Shown here one piece after another: positions 24,377 to 31,907 of a DNA stretch of 64,000 bases (positions are counted from its first letter, which is position 1; each line of letters begins with the position of its first letter). The notes under the pieces were generated by a model that ran no database searches, had not been told where the DNA came from, and saw only the letters and a program-made list of their open reading frames with translations. The translations under genes and the position numbers were made by a program. The stretch spans positions 19,006-83,005 of the forward strand of contig CAKUKM010000007.1 of NCBI GenBank assembly GCA_934663595.1, in the 5' to 3' direction. The stretch is from an uncultured Clostridia bacterium. GTDB taxonomy: Bacteria; Bacillota; Clostridia; Christensenellales; Aristaeellaceae.

Positions 24377-25078
24377 ATGAAGAACATGAAGATCAAGCCT
24401 CCTTTCTTTGAGGTGGGGCCGAAGGCGTATTTCTGCGGCGAACGGGCCGTCGAGCTGGGAAGGGTGGCGCAGGCGGCCTCCGAGGAAACGGGCGTTTCCG
24501 TAATTTACACGCCGCAGCTGACCGATCTGGCGCTGGTTTCGCGGGAGGTGAAGGGCCTGTATCTGTGCGCGCAGCACATGGACCCCATTCCGATGGGCAA
24601 GGGCCAGGGCAGCATTCTTCCGGAGGCGGTAAAGGCGGCCGGCGCGCGCTGCGTGATGCTGAATCATGCCGAGCGGCCCATGACGCTGGAAAACCTGTGC
24701 AAAGCGGTCGGCCGCGCGCGGGAGATCGGGCTGATGAGCGTCGTGTGCGCGTCGTCCTGCGCGGAAGCGGCGATGCTGGCGGAGCTGAATCCCGACATTC
24801 TGGTGGTGGAGCCGACGGAGCTGATTGGCACGGGTGTAACCAGCGATGTGGAGCTGGTCAGGGCCTCCACCGAGGCAGTTAAGCGCGTCAATCCCGAGAT
24901 TCAGGTGCTGCAGGGCGCGGGCATTTCGACCCCCGAGGACGTTTACCGCACGATCTTTGCCGGCGCGGACGCGACGGGCTCCTCCAGCGCGATCTGCAGG
25001 GCCGAAGATCCCGCGAAAATGTTGCGCGAAATGCTGCTCGCGGCGCAGCAGGCCTACAGAGATCGCTGCGGCGCATGA
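24377..25078 (+). CDS. Triose-phosphate isomerase-like protein
   Basis: A 233-residue TIM-barrel protein. ATG 24377 is chosen since GGAG lies 6 nt upstream; the ATG at 24371 abuts it. Catalytic positions of TIM are recognisable though the loops are altered: FEVGPKAYF with K16 in place of NWKMN, VMLNHAERP with H97 (canonical GHSERR), and VVEPTELIGTG with E145 (canonical EPVWAIGTG). Phosphate-binding residues near VLQGAGIS and GADATGSSSAI resemble strands 7 and 8. TIM paralogues act on tetrulose phosphates in erythritol catabolism, so an isomerase for a non-triose sugar phosphate made by the kinase is likely. It is about 20 residues shorter than usual TIMs. Confidence 0.82.
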   Translation: MKNMKIKPPFFEVGPKAYFCGERAVELGRVAQAASEETGVSVIYTPQLTDLALVSREVKGLYLCAQHMDPIPMGKGQGSILPEAVKAAGARCVMLNHAERPMTLENLCKAVGRAREIGLMSVVCASSCAEAAMLAELNPDILVVEPTELIGTGVTSDVELVRASTEAVKRVNPEIQVLQGAGISTPEDVYRTIFAGADATGSSSAICRAEDPAKMLREMLLAAQQAYRDRCGA

Positions 25079-25114
25079 ACACAATTACGAACATTTCGAT
25101 GCGGAGAGATGAGT

Positions 25115-26437
25115 ATGAAAGCGTTTACGATTGATTTGCAGAAGACGGTCGGGAAGATCAAGCCGCTCCACGGCATCAACAACGGCCCGATCAGCTATGG
25201 CGGCCTGACCAGCACGGTCGAGGATTACAGAGAAGCGGGCATTCCCATCGTGCGCCTGCACGACCCGGACTGGCCGAACCCGTATCATGTGGATATTCCC
25301 AAGGTGTTTCCGGATTTCAATGCAGACCCGGAGGACCCGTCGGCCTATCGCTTTTCGCAGACGGACGATCTGATTCAGGCGATTTACGAATGCGGCGCGG
25401 AGCCGATGTACCGCCTGGGCGTGTCCATCGAGCACTATCGCGAGACGATTTACGCCGTCAAGCCCGAGGATTTTGACAAATGGGCGGAGATCTGCGTGCA
25501 CGTCATCCGCCATTACAACGAGGGCTGGTGCAACGGCTTCCACTATAATATCCGCTTCTGGGAAATCTGGAACGAGGCGGATGGCGGCAAGAATATGTGG
25601 ACGGGCGGAACGGCGCAGGATTACTACGAGCTGTATTCCACCGCCACGAAGAGAATTCGCGAGGCGTGTCCGAACGTGCTGCTGGGCGGCTATGCGGGAT
25701 GCACGGTGCGCAACGAGGCGTTCATGACCGGATTCTTCGAGCACATTCGCGCGAATCATTGCCCGCTGGATTTCTTCACTTGGCATTGCTATACCGGCGA
25801 TCCGGAGCGCCTTGTGGAGGATGCGGCGATCGCGCGGGACTATCTCAGGCGCTACGGCTATCCGGATGCGATTTCCGCCTGCGACGAGTGGAACTATATC
25901 GACGGCCCGTCGGATTGGGAATGCATGCATGCCGCGGCCTCTCACGAGCGCAGAAAGGCGATGTTTGAGCGCATGCGCAATCGCGAGGGCGCGGCGTATG
26001 TCGCGGCGTGCATGATCCGAATGCAGAATTCGGAAATGGACATGGCGTGCTATTATGACGGCCAGCCGCACATGCTGTTCTGCGGCCTGTTCGATCTCTA
26101 CGCCATGCGAATGAAGACGTATTATGCATTCGCCGCATACAATGCGCTGTACGACCTGCAAAAGCAGCTCAGCGTTCAGGGAGAACCGGAAAACGGCCTC
26201 TGTGCGCTGGCCGCGGGCAGTGCGTCGAAGGCCTGCGTGCTCGTGGTCAACCGCAAGCCCTCCGAGGACGAGGTGCGCATCGCCTTCGAAAACCTCGGCG
26301 ACAAAAAGCATTGGATCGCCGAAACCATCGATGAAACGCACGACCTGGAAAAGACGGCGGAAGGCGATCTCAGCGAAGAAGCCCCCCTCACAATCCCCCT
26401 GCCCCCCTACGGAATCACCCTGATCCGGCTGGGGTGA
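25115..26437 (+). CDS. GH39-like glycoside hydrolase (clan GH-A)
   Basis: A 440-residue cytoplasmic TIM-barrel glycosidase. ATG 25115 gives good spacing to GCGGAGAG; the ATG at 25109 is too close. The acid/base is E154 in FWEIWNEADGG (clan GH-A NE motif) and the likely nucleophile is E258 in SACDEWNY. GIPIVRLHDPDW and FFTWHCYTGDP also fit the GH39/GH51 fold, and a small C-terminal beta domain closes the protein. Known GH39 enzymes are beta-xylosidases and alpha-L-iduronidases, so release of a pentose or uronic sugar from the imported glycoside is plausible. It is last in the operon, before a strong terminator. Confidence 0.82.
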   Translation: MKAFTIDLQKTVGKIKPLHGINNGPISYGGLTSTVEDYREAGIPIVRLHDPDWPNPYHVDIPKVFPDFNADPEDPSAYRFSQTDDLIQAIYECGAEPMYRLGVSIEHYRETIYAVKPEDFDKWAEICVHVIRHYNEGWCNGFHYNIRFWEIWNEADGGKNMWTGGTAQDYYELYSTATKRIREACPNVLLGGYAGCTVRNEAFMTGFFEHIRANHCPLDFFTWHCYTGDPERLVEDAAIARDYLRRYGYPDAISACDEWNYIDGPSDWECMHAAASHERRKAMFERMRNREGAAYVAACMIRMQNSEMDMACYYDGQPHMLFCGLFDLYAMRMKTYYAFAAYNALYDLQKQLSVQGEPENGLCALAAGSASKACVLVVNRKPSEDEVRIAFENLGDKKHWIAETIDETHDLEKTAEGDLSEEAPLTIPLPPYGITLIRLG

Positions 26438-26508
26438 GAGGAACTTTCCGCATTCAGGTAAGTTCTGCCATTTTTGCCGCATTTACATACTCCATCCGCA
26501 TACAGAAG

Positions 26509-26549
26509 GCCTCCTGTTGTACTTCCCATTCTGCAACAGGAGGCTCTTT
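26509..26549 (+). terminator. Terminator of the sugar operon
   Basis: GCCTCCTGTTG and CAACAGGAGGC pair perfectly around a 14-nt loop, followed by TCTTT. The remaining part of 26438-26745 holds only the next promoter. Confidence 0.8.
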
Positions 26550-26672
26550 TATATATCGGAAATTCTGTGCGAAAAAGTCTTTTAATAAACCTTATAATTA
26601 ATATAAATATAATAAAGCTCTACCCCGCATACGCTCTGGGAAATTTGTGCAATTTCTTTACATTGTTCTGGG

Positions 26673-26701
26673 TTGACCGGGCGTATGCGCATATGTTATC
26701 C
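26673..26701 (+). promoter_or_regulatory. Promoter of the DUF1538-PII operon
   Basis: TTGACC and TTATCC with a 17-bp spacer; TATCCT one base further gives 18 bp. Confidence 0.5.
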
Positions 26702-26745
26702 TATTAACAGACGTTTGATTGTGATTGGAAAGGGAGGCTGACGGG

Positions 26746-28284
26746 ATGAATCGAAGCTGGATGCGCGCGCTCGGGGAGAAGGTTCGCGAGTCGCTCACGT
26801 CCGTATTGCCCATTACGGGAGTGGTGCTGCTGCTGAGCATCACGATTTCGCCGCTGAGCACGGGAACGACGGTGATGTTCCTGTTCGGCGCGCTGATGCT
26901 GATATTGGGCATGGGGCTGTTTACGCTGGGCGTGGACCTTTCGATGATGCCGATGGGCGAGGGCATCGGCGTGGAGATCAGCAAATCGCATCGCCTGGCG
27001 CTGCCGGCGGGCATCTGCTTCGTGCTGGGAACGCTGATTACGATTGCGGAGCCGGATCTGCAGCTGCTGGCGCAGATGGTGCCGTCGATACCGAACCGCG
27101 TGCTGATCCTGTCGGTCGCGGCGGGCGTGGGCGTTTTTCTGGCGATTGCGCTTCTGCAGAGGCTGTTTGCGTTCAAGCTTTCGCATGTGCTGGTGCTGTT
27201 TTACATTTTGACGTTCGCGCTGGCGGCGCTGGCGCCGGCGGATTTCATTCCCGTGGCGTTTGATTCCGGCGGCGTGACCACCGGGCCGATCACGGTGCCG
27301 TTCATCATGGCGATGGGCATCGGCCTGACCTCGCTTCGAAGCGACAAAAATTCGCAGTCCGATTCGTTCGGCCTGATCGCGCTGGGCAGCGTGGGGTCGG
27401 TGATGGCGGTGCTGGTGCTGAGTGTCTTCTATTCGCCGGAATCGGTTGCGGGCTCGACGATCAAGGTGCAGGAGGTGGCCTCGACGAAGGACGCGGCGCG
27501 CGCGTTTTTGGCCGCGCTTCCGCACTACGCCTCGGAGGTGCTGGTGGCGCTGGTGCCGATTGCGGCGGTATTTTTTCTGTTCCAGCTGTTCTGCAGGCGT
27601 TTCCGCGCGGGGCAGATTCGCAGAATCGTGGTCGGCCTTCTGTACACCACGATCGGCCTGATCCTGTTCCTGACGGGTGTGAACGAGGGCTTCATGTCGG
27701 CGGGCTATCTGCTGGGCAAATCGATCGGGAGCAGCGCGAGCCCGTGGCTGCTGGTGCCGATCGGCATGGTGATCGGCTATTTCATCGTGGCGGCGGAGCC
27801 GGCGGTGCACGTGCTGAACAAGCAGGTCGAGGAATTGACGAACGGCAACATCACCGCGCGCGAGATGCAGCTGGGCCTGTCGGCGGGCGTGGCGCTGTCG
27901 GTGGGCATGGCGATGCTGAGAATCCTGACCGGCATTTCGATTTTGTGGTTCCTGATTCCGGGATATGCGATCGCGCTTTTGATGACGTTCCGCGTTTCGC
28001 AGATGTTTACCGGCGTGGCGTTCGACTCCGGCGGCGTCGCGTCCGGCCCGATGACGGCGGCGTTTTTGAGTCCGCTGGCGATGGGCGCATGCGAGGCGCT
28101 CGGCGGCAATATGATGACCGAGGCGTTCGGCATCGTCGCGATGGTGGCGATGACGCCGCTGGTGACGATTCAGCTGCTGGGCCTGCGCGATCAGCTGCGC
28201 CGCCGCAGCCATGCGCCTGAGCCGAAGGCGGTTGCGCCGGACGATTTCGTGTGGTATTATGACGGCGAGGGGGGAGACGCATGA
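26746..28284 (+). CDS. DUF1538 integral membrane protein
   Basis: A 512-residue polytopic membrane protein, probably a transporter of unknown substrate. It is internally duplicated: each half carries a VAFDSGGV-x-x-GP-x-T signature (about residues 170-182 and 424-436) with similar flanking helices. Two halves with inverted or parallel topology and a polar signature in mid-membrane are typical of secondary carriers. ATG 26746 is preceded by GGGAGG; the upstream TTG is not. The stop overlaps the start of the PII-like gene (ATGA), so the two are translationally coupled. PII partners usually gate transporters in response to nucleotides, so regulated transport is inferred. Confidence 0.85.
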   Translation: MNRSWMRALGEKVRESLTSVLPITGVVLLLSITISPLSTGTTVMFLFGALMLILGMGLFTLGVDLSMMPMGEGIGVEISKSHRLALPAGICFVLGTLITIAEPDLQLLAQMVPSIPNRVLILSVAAGVGVFLAIALLQRLFAFKLSHVLVLFYILTFALAALAPADFIPVAFDSGGVTTGPITVPFIMAMGIGLTSLRSDKNSQSDSFGLIALGSVGSVMAVLVLSVFYSPESVAGSTIKVQEVASTKDAARAFLAALPHYASEVLVALVPIAAVFFLFQLFCRRFRAGQIRRIVVGLLYTTIGLILFLTGVNEGFMSAGYLLGKSIGSSASPWLLVPIGMVIGYFIVAAEPAVHVLNKQVEELTNGNITAREMQLGLSAGVALSVGMAMLRILTGISILWFLIPGYAIALLMTFRVSQMFTGVAFDSGGVASGPMTAAFLSPLAMGACEALGGNMMTEAFGIVAMVAMTPLVTIQLLGLRDQLRRRSHAPEPKAVAPDDFVWYYDGEGGDA

Positions 28285-28943
28285 CCGGACGGATGAAGGC
28301 GCTGCTTACGATTGTGAATCGCGGCGACGGCTGGGCGCTGGCAAAGCTGTATGAGCAGAACGGCGTGACGCTGCATTTGCAGATGGCGGCAAGCGGAACG
28401 GCGAGCTCGGAAATTCTGAATATGCTGGGGCTCTCGGAACGGGAGAAGGATCTGCTTTTGAGCATCGCGCCCGAGAGCGCGGTGGAAGGGCTTCTGGAAA
28501 AGCTGAACGACGATCTGCGCGGCATCCTGAGCGTGCGCGGCATCGCATTCAGCATTTGCATGACCGCCGTATCGCACTTTATCGCCACAGCGCTTTCGGG
28601 CGTCGCGCCCGTGGAAGGAGGAATTCCCGTGCACAACGAAAAGGAACACAGTCTGATTATCGTATCCGTCAATCAGGGCTCGACCGACCTGGTGATGCAG
28701 ACCGCGTGCAAGGCGGGCGCGACGGGCGGAACGGTGATGCGCAGCCGCTGGGTTGGCGCGGAACATCTCGAGCAGTTTCATGGAATCACGCTGCAGGATG
28801 AAAAGGAGGTGCTGATCATCGCGTGTCTGAAGGAGAAGCGCAATGCGATCATGGACGCGATCACCGAGCGCCACGGCGTCCACACGCCGGAGCAGGCGCT
28901 GCTCTGCGCGCTGCCGATCGACCGGCTGATTCGATTGGGGTAA
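28281..28943 (+). CDS. Double PII-like signalling protein
   Basis: A 220-residue cytoplasmic protein made of two PII-like (GlnB ferredoxin-fold) units: MKALLTIVNRGDGWALAKLYEQNGV to about residue 100, then HSLIIVSVNQGSTDLVMQTACKAGATGGTVMRSR, where the glycine-rich segment matches the nucleotide-contacting loop, and EKEVLIIACLKEKRNAIMDAI. It overlaps the DUF1538 gene by 4 nt. The first unit lacks the glycine-rich signature, so it may have lost nucleotide binding. A role as a gate or sensor for the DUF1538 carrier is inferred from the overlap. Confidence 0.8.
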   Translation: MTGRMKALLTIVNRGDGWALAKLYEQNGVTLHLQMAASGTASSEILNMLGLSEREKDLLLSIAPESAVEGLLEKLNDDLRGILSVRGIAFSICMTAVSHFIATALSGVAPVEGGIPVHNEKEHSLIIVSVNQGSTDLVMQTACKAGATGGTVMRSRWVGAEHLEQFHGITLQDEKEVLIIACLKEKRNAIMDAITERHGVHTPEQALLCALPIDRLIRLG

Positions 28944-28950
28944 ACAGCTT

Positions 28951-28977
28951 GTGGCAGGGGAGGGTTTCCCCTGCCAC
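28951..28977 (+). terminator. Hairpin after the PII-like gene
   Basis: GTGGCAGGGGA and TCCCCTGCCAC pair perfectly around GGGTT. No T-run follows, so termination would be weak or factor-assisted. Confidence 0.45.
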
Positions 28978-29024
28978 TGCAGTTTGCCGACCATGTCAAC
29001 CGACGCGGAAAAGGGGCGATCAAA

Positions 29025-29453
29025 TTGCTAAGAGGCGTGAGCTTTGAAGAGAGCAATGCAAAAAATGTGTTTTGCCATTTATCAACGGCGATAGATATTT
29101 TGCCATATGACTGGTATATCGACGATGTGGATTTGAATTACTTCTATTTCCGCCCCGGCAAATACAGCGGTAAGGAATTCAATGATGCGCTGAATTCGAT
29201 ATCAGAATTGAGTTTTGCGCGCATAAGGCGATATCCCGTAGCCGCGCAAGTAGATTGCATTGATGAATACGATGATTTCGCCAAAAGCGATTGCGACCTG
29301 ATGATGCTTTTTTATGACGGCGGCTTTTACGAAGTATACGCGAAAAAAGAGAAAACGATCTCTGGAATCATGGACTTTTGCCTGAAATCCGGCTTCGAAA
29401 AGGTAGAGTATATACGCGATTTTGATGATCCAAGAAGCTATATGCATTTTTGA
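29025..29453 (+). CDS. DUF2691-like small protein
   Basis: A 142-residue cytoplasmic protein with a TTG start (LLRGVSFEE-type opening, compare M-K-R-G-I-x-F-E in DUF2691) and only a weak AAGGGG upstream. It has no hydrophobic segment and is rich in Asp, Tyr and Phe (DWYIDDVDLNYFYFRPGKYSG, YDDFAKSDCDLMMLFYDGGFYEVY). The family is of unknown function. Its base composition and codon choice are clearly more A+T-rich than those of its neighbours, suggesting recent acquisition. It ends before a bidirectional terminator. Confidence 0.6.
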   Translation: MLRGVSFEESNAKNVFCHLSTAIDILPYDWYIDDVDLNYFYFRPGKYSGKEFNDALNSISELSFARIRRYPVAAQVDCIDEYDDFAKSDCDLMMLFYDGGFYEVYAKKEKTISGIMDFCLKSGFEKVEYIRDFDDPRSYMHF

Positions 29454-29478
29454 CATGCAATGCGACGCATCATTCTAC

Positions 29479-29518
29479 AAAAGGAACCTTGCCGCTGAAA
29501 AGCAACAAGGTTCCTTTT
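29479..29518. terminator. Bidirectional terminator
   Basis: AAAAGGAACCTTG and CAAGGTTCCTTTT pair perfectly around a 14-nt loop, between convergent genes. Confidence 0.8.
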
Positions 29519-29522
29519 TGTT

Positions 29523-30668
29523 TTACAGCCCGTTCGACATTTCGGAAACGGTTGCGCCGTTTGCGTCGTAGAGGGTGATTACGTCCGTTTTGGATTTGTG
29601 GATCACCTTTTTCTCCGGCCAGAGGAGGTCGGCGGGGGCGTCGCTCGATTCCGTGCCGATGGTGAGCGTCGCGCCCGGCGCGATCGACGCGCCCTCCGGG
29701 AGAACGTACCATTCGCCGCCGCGGCTCGAAATCAGATACCAGCCGCTCAAATCGACCGTCTCGCTTCCGCGATTGGCAATTGTGATCATATCCTCGCCGG
29801 GAACCGCGCTCTGAATGACTACGGCGGCATTCGCGTCCGGCAGCTCGACTCTCTCCATCGAAAGCGCGCCCTCGTTCAGCCGCACGCGCAGCCCCGCGGT
29901 CGCCTCCTGCGTGACCGCAATCTCCGCGCCGACGGCCTGCAATCGCGCGAGCACCGCCATATCCGGCGTGGACGGCTTTTCATAGCTGTCGGTGGAGATG
30001 ATCGCGAGGCGCGGGCTCGCTGCGCGCGCAAACGCCTCGCTGGTCGTGTCGTCGTCGGCGTGATTGGCGACCTTTAATACGTCGCAGGCCAGATTTGCCC
30101 CGGAATTTAGGAGAATCGCCTCCTCCGGAAGCTCCATATCGCCCGCGAGCAGGATTCGCCCATCTGTGGATTCCAGCATCATCACCAGCGAATTGTCGTT
30201 GTCCTTCGCGTCGCTCGCAACGCTCGGCGCGAGCACGTTCAGCGTCGCCCCACCTAGCGAAATCGAATCGCCCGCGAGCAACCATACGACCTCCTGGCCG
30301 CGCGCCTTCGCCGCCTGCACGGCCGGGTGCTTTTTTTCCTTAACGCCGGTGAAATAGCCGGACGCATACCACGTCCCGACCGGAATATCGCTCTCGGCCA
30401 GCCATTCCAGACCGTCCGCATGGTCGGAATCGGTGTGCGTCAGAATCACCGCGTCCAGCGAATCGATTCCCATTTGCCGCATTGCGAACAGGATTTTGCC
30501 GCGCGAGCGCAGATAGCCCGCGTCGATCAGGCAGGCCGCGCCGTCTGCCTGAATCAGAATCGCGTCCGCCTTGCCGGCGCTGACCGCGTAGAGTTCCGTT
30601 TCGCCCGCCGCGCAGCCGCACAGCGCGAGGCACGCCGCAATCAGCGCGGAAAACAGTTTTTTCTTCAA
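29523..30668 (-). CDS. ComEC-type metallo-beta-lactamase lipoprotein with a lamin-tail domain
   Basis: A 381-residue exported protein. The TTG start at 30668 lies 9 nt after GGAGGT, which is inside the end of the upstream gene; a longer ORF overlaps that gene. A lipoprotein signal (KKKLFSALIAACLALCGC) places Cys19 at the membrane. The hydrolase domain shows the ComEC-like motif H78-x-D80-x-D82-H83 (HTDSDHADG), LLAGDMELPEEAIL and VLKVANHADDDT. The C-terminus (VVIQSAVPGEDMITIANRGSETVDLSGWYLIS) is a lamin-tail-type beta domain. Stand-alone secreted proteins of this architecture are common in Firmicutes and may cleave extracellular nucleic acids; activity is not proven. Confidence 0.82.
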   Translation of the reverse strand: MKKKLFSALIAACLALCGCAAGETELYAVSAGKADAILIQADGAACLIDAGYLRSRGKILFAMRQMGIDSLDAVILTHTDSDHADGLEWLAESDIPVGTWYASGYFTGVKEKKHPAVQAAKARGQEVVWLLAGDSISLGGATLNVLAPSVASDAKDNDNSLVMMLESTDGRILLAGDMELPEEAILLNSGANLACDVLKVANHADDDTTSEAFARAASPRLAIISTDSYEKPSTPDMAVLARLQAVGAEIAVTQEATAGLRVRLNEGALSMERVELPDANAAVVIQSAVPGEDMITIANRGSETVDLSGWYLISSRGGEWYVLPEGASIAPGATLTIGTESSDAPADLLWPEKKVIHKSKTDVITLYDANGATVSEMSNGL

Positions 30669-30672
30669 TAGA

Positions 30673-31788
30673 TTATACCTCCAGCCATTTTCCCTCTGCC
30701 GCGCGAACGGTTTCGAGCAGCTTCTGAAGCCGCGCGCCGTCGAGCACGCCGTTTTCGGGCGTTTCGCCGCGGGCAATCGCGTTCAGGAAGGTGAAATAGC
30801 AATGCAAATGCCCGCGATCCCAGCCGATTGCGTTCTTCGGCGGCAGAAAGCTCCCGCCCGGCGCGGGATAGCGCTGCACGGATTCAATCTGCGTCCATCC
30901 GCGCAGACCGCCCAGCGGGCGCTCCGGCAGAGTCTGATCATAATAATAGACGTAATTGGGGTCCATCGCGTTCCATTTGAGCGCGCCCTTCGTGCCGCGC
31001 AGCTCGATCGTGAATTCGTCGTTCGTGCCAGTGGCGATCTTGCTGGCCTCGACCGTGCCCAGCGCGCCGTTCGGCATTTCCATCAGAACCAGAATCTGAT
31101 CCTCGGAAAGCGCGCGCTCGGCCGAACCGGATTTCGTCGGCCGCTCGGCATACAGCGTGCGGCTGCGGCTGGTTACGCGCGCGGGATAGCCGATCAGATG
31201 CGTGAGCAGATCCAGCGCGTGGCTGCCCAGATCCAGCAGCACGCCGCCCTGCATCTGCTGCTTCCAGCCGATCGGGCGATTCGGATCGATCGAGCCCGAA
31301 TGCAGATACCGCGCCTCGAAAGACAGGATCTCGCCGATTTTGCCCTCGTCCACCAGCTCCTTCGCGCGCAGCGTCGCGGGCGTATAGCGATTGTTGAATA
31401 CCATGCGCGTCTTGCCGGGCGCATTTGCCGCCGTGTCCGCGATGCGCTTCGCGCTTTCATAGGTTACGGAAAGCGGCTTGTCGATATACACGTGCTTTCC
31501 GGCGTTCAGCGCGGCGATCGCCATTTCCTCGTGCTGCGCGTTCGGCGTGCAGATGGAAACGACCTCGACCGCCGGATCGGCGAGCAGAACGCGATAATCG
31601 TCGGTATAGCGCTTGTAGCCGCACGTTTCCGCCGCCTCGCGCGCCATTTCGATGCGGCGCGAGCAGACGTGCTCGAGCGATACGCGGAAGTCCGCGCCCG
31701 GATAAAACAGCGCGATGTTGCGGAGCGCCTCGGTGTGCGTGCGCCCCATGAATCCCCAGCCGATCAGGCCGACGCCGATGGTTTTCAT
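30673..31788 (-). CDS. Gfo/Idh/MocA-family oxidoreductase
   Basis: A 371-residue NAD(P)-dependent dehydrogenase-like enzyme. The Rossmann fold begins VGLIGWGFMGRTHTEAL, followed by VVSICTPNAQHEEMAIAALNAGKHVYIDKPLS, in which the catalytic Lys of the E/D-K-P motif is present. The C-terminal domain contains GGVLLDLGSHALDLLTHLIG, with the conserved His. AGGAGGAACGG precedes the ATG. It lies 4 bp from the metallo-beta-lactamase lipoprotein gene, whose ribosome binding site lies in its last codons, so the two are co-expressed although their functions do not obviously connect. The promoter at 31821-31849 shares its -35 hexamer with the divergent MATE gene. Confidence 0.9.
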   Translation of the reverse strand: MKTIGVGLIGWGFMGRTHTEALRNIALFYPGADFRVSLEHVCSRRIEMAREAAETCGYKRYTDDYRVLLADPAVEVVSICTPNAQHEEMAIAALNAGKHVYIDKPLSVTYESAKRIADTAANAPGKTRMVFNNRYTPATLRAKELVDEGKIGEILSFEARYLHSGSIDPNRPIGWKQQMQGGVLLDLGSHALDLLTHLIGYPARVTSRSRTLYAERPTKSGSAERALSEDQILVLMEMPNGALGTVEASKIATGTNDEFTIELRGTKGALKWNAMDPNYVYYYDQTLPERPLGGLRGWTQIESVQRYPAPGGSFLPPKNAIGWDRGHLHCYFTFLNAIARGETPENGVLDGARLQKLLETVRAAEGKWLEV

Positions 31789-31820
31789 AATCCGTTCCTC
31801 CTGGGAGCTTTTTCCTTATT

Positions 31821-31872
31821 ATTATATCAATTTTTCAAAACGCTTGCAAGATGGGCGTTTTCGTGTTATTCT
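31821..31872. promoter_or_regulatory. Divergent promoters sharing one -35 hexamer
   Basis: The self-complementary hexamer TTGCAA (31844-31849) serves both strands. Leftward, TATAAT (31821-31826) is 17 bp away. Rightward, TATTCT (31867-31872) is also 17 bp away. The two polymerase sites would exclude each other. Confidence 0.7.
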
Positions 31873-31907
31873 GGAAGGAGAGAAAGAATACAGAGAGGTT
31901 TATTGGC

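Noticed and set aside
24377..25078. Ordinary triose-phosphate isomerase of glycolysis
   Set aside because: The NWKMN and GHSERR loops are replaced and the gene sits in a sugar operon rather than with gap-pgk-tpi.
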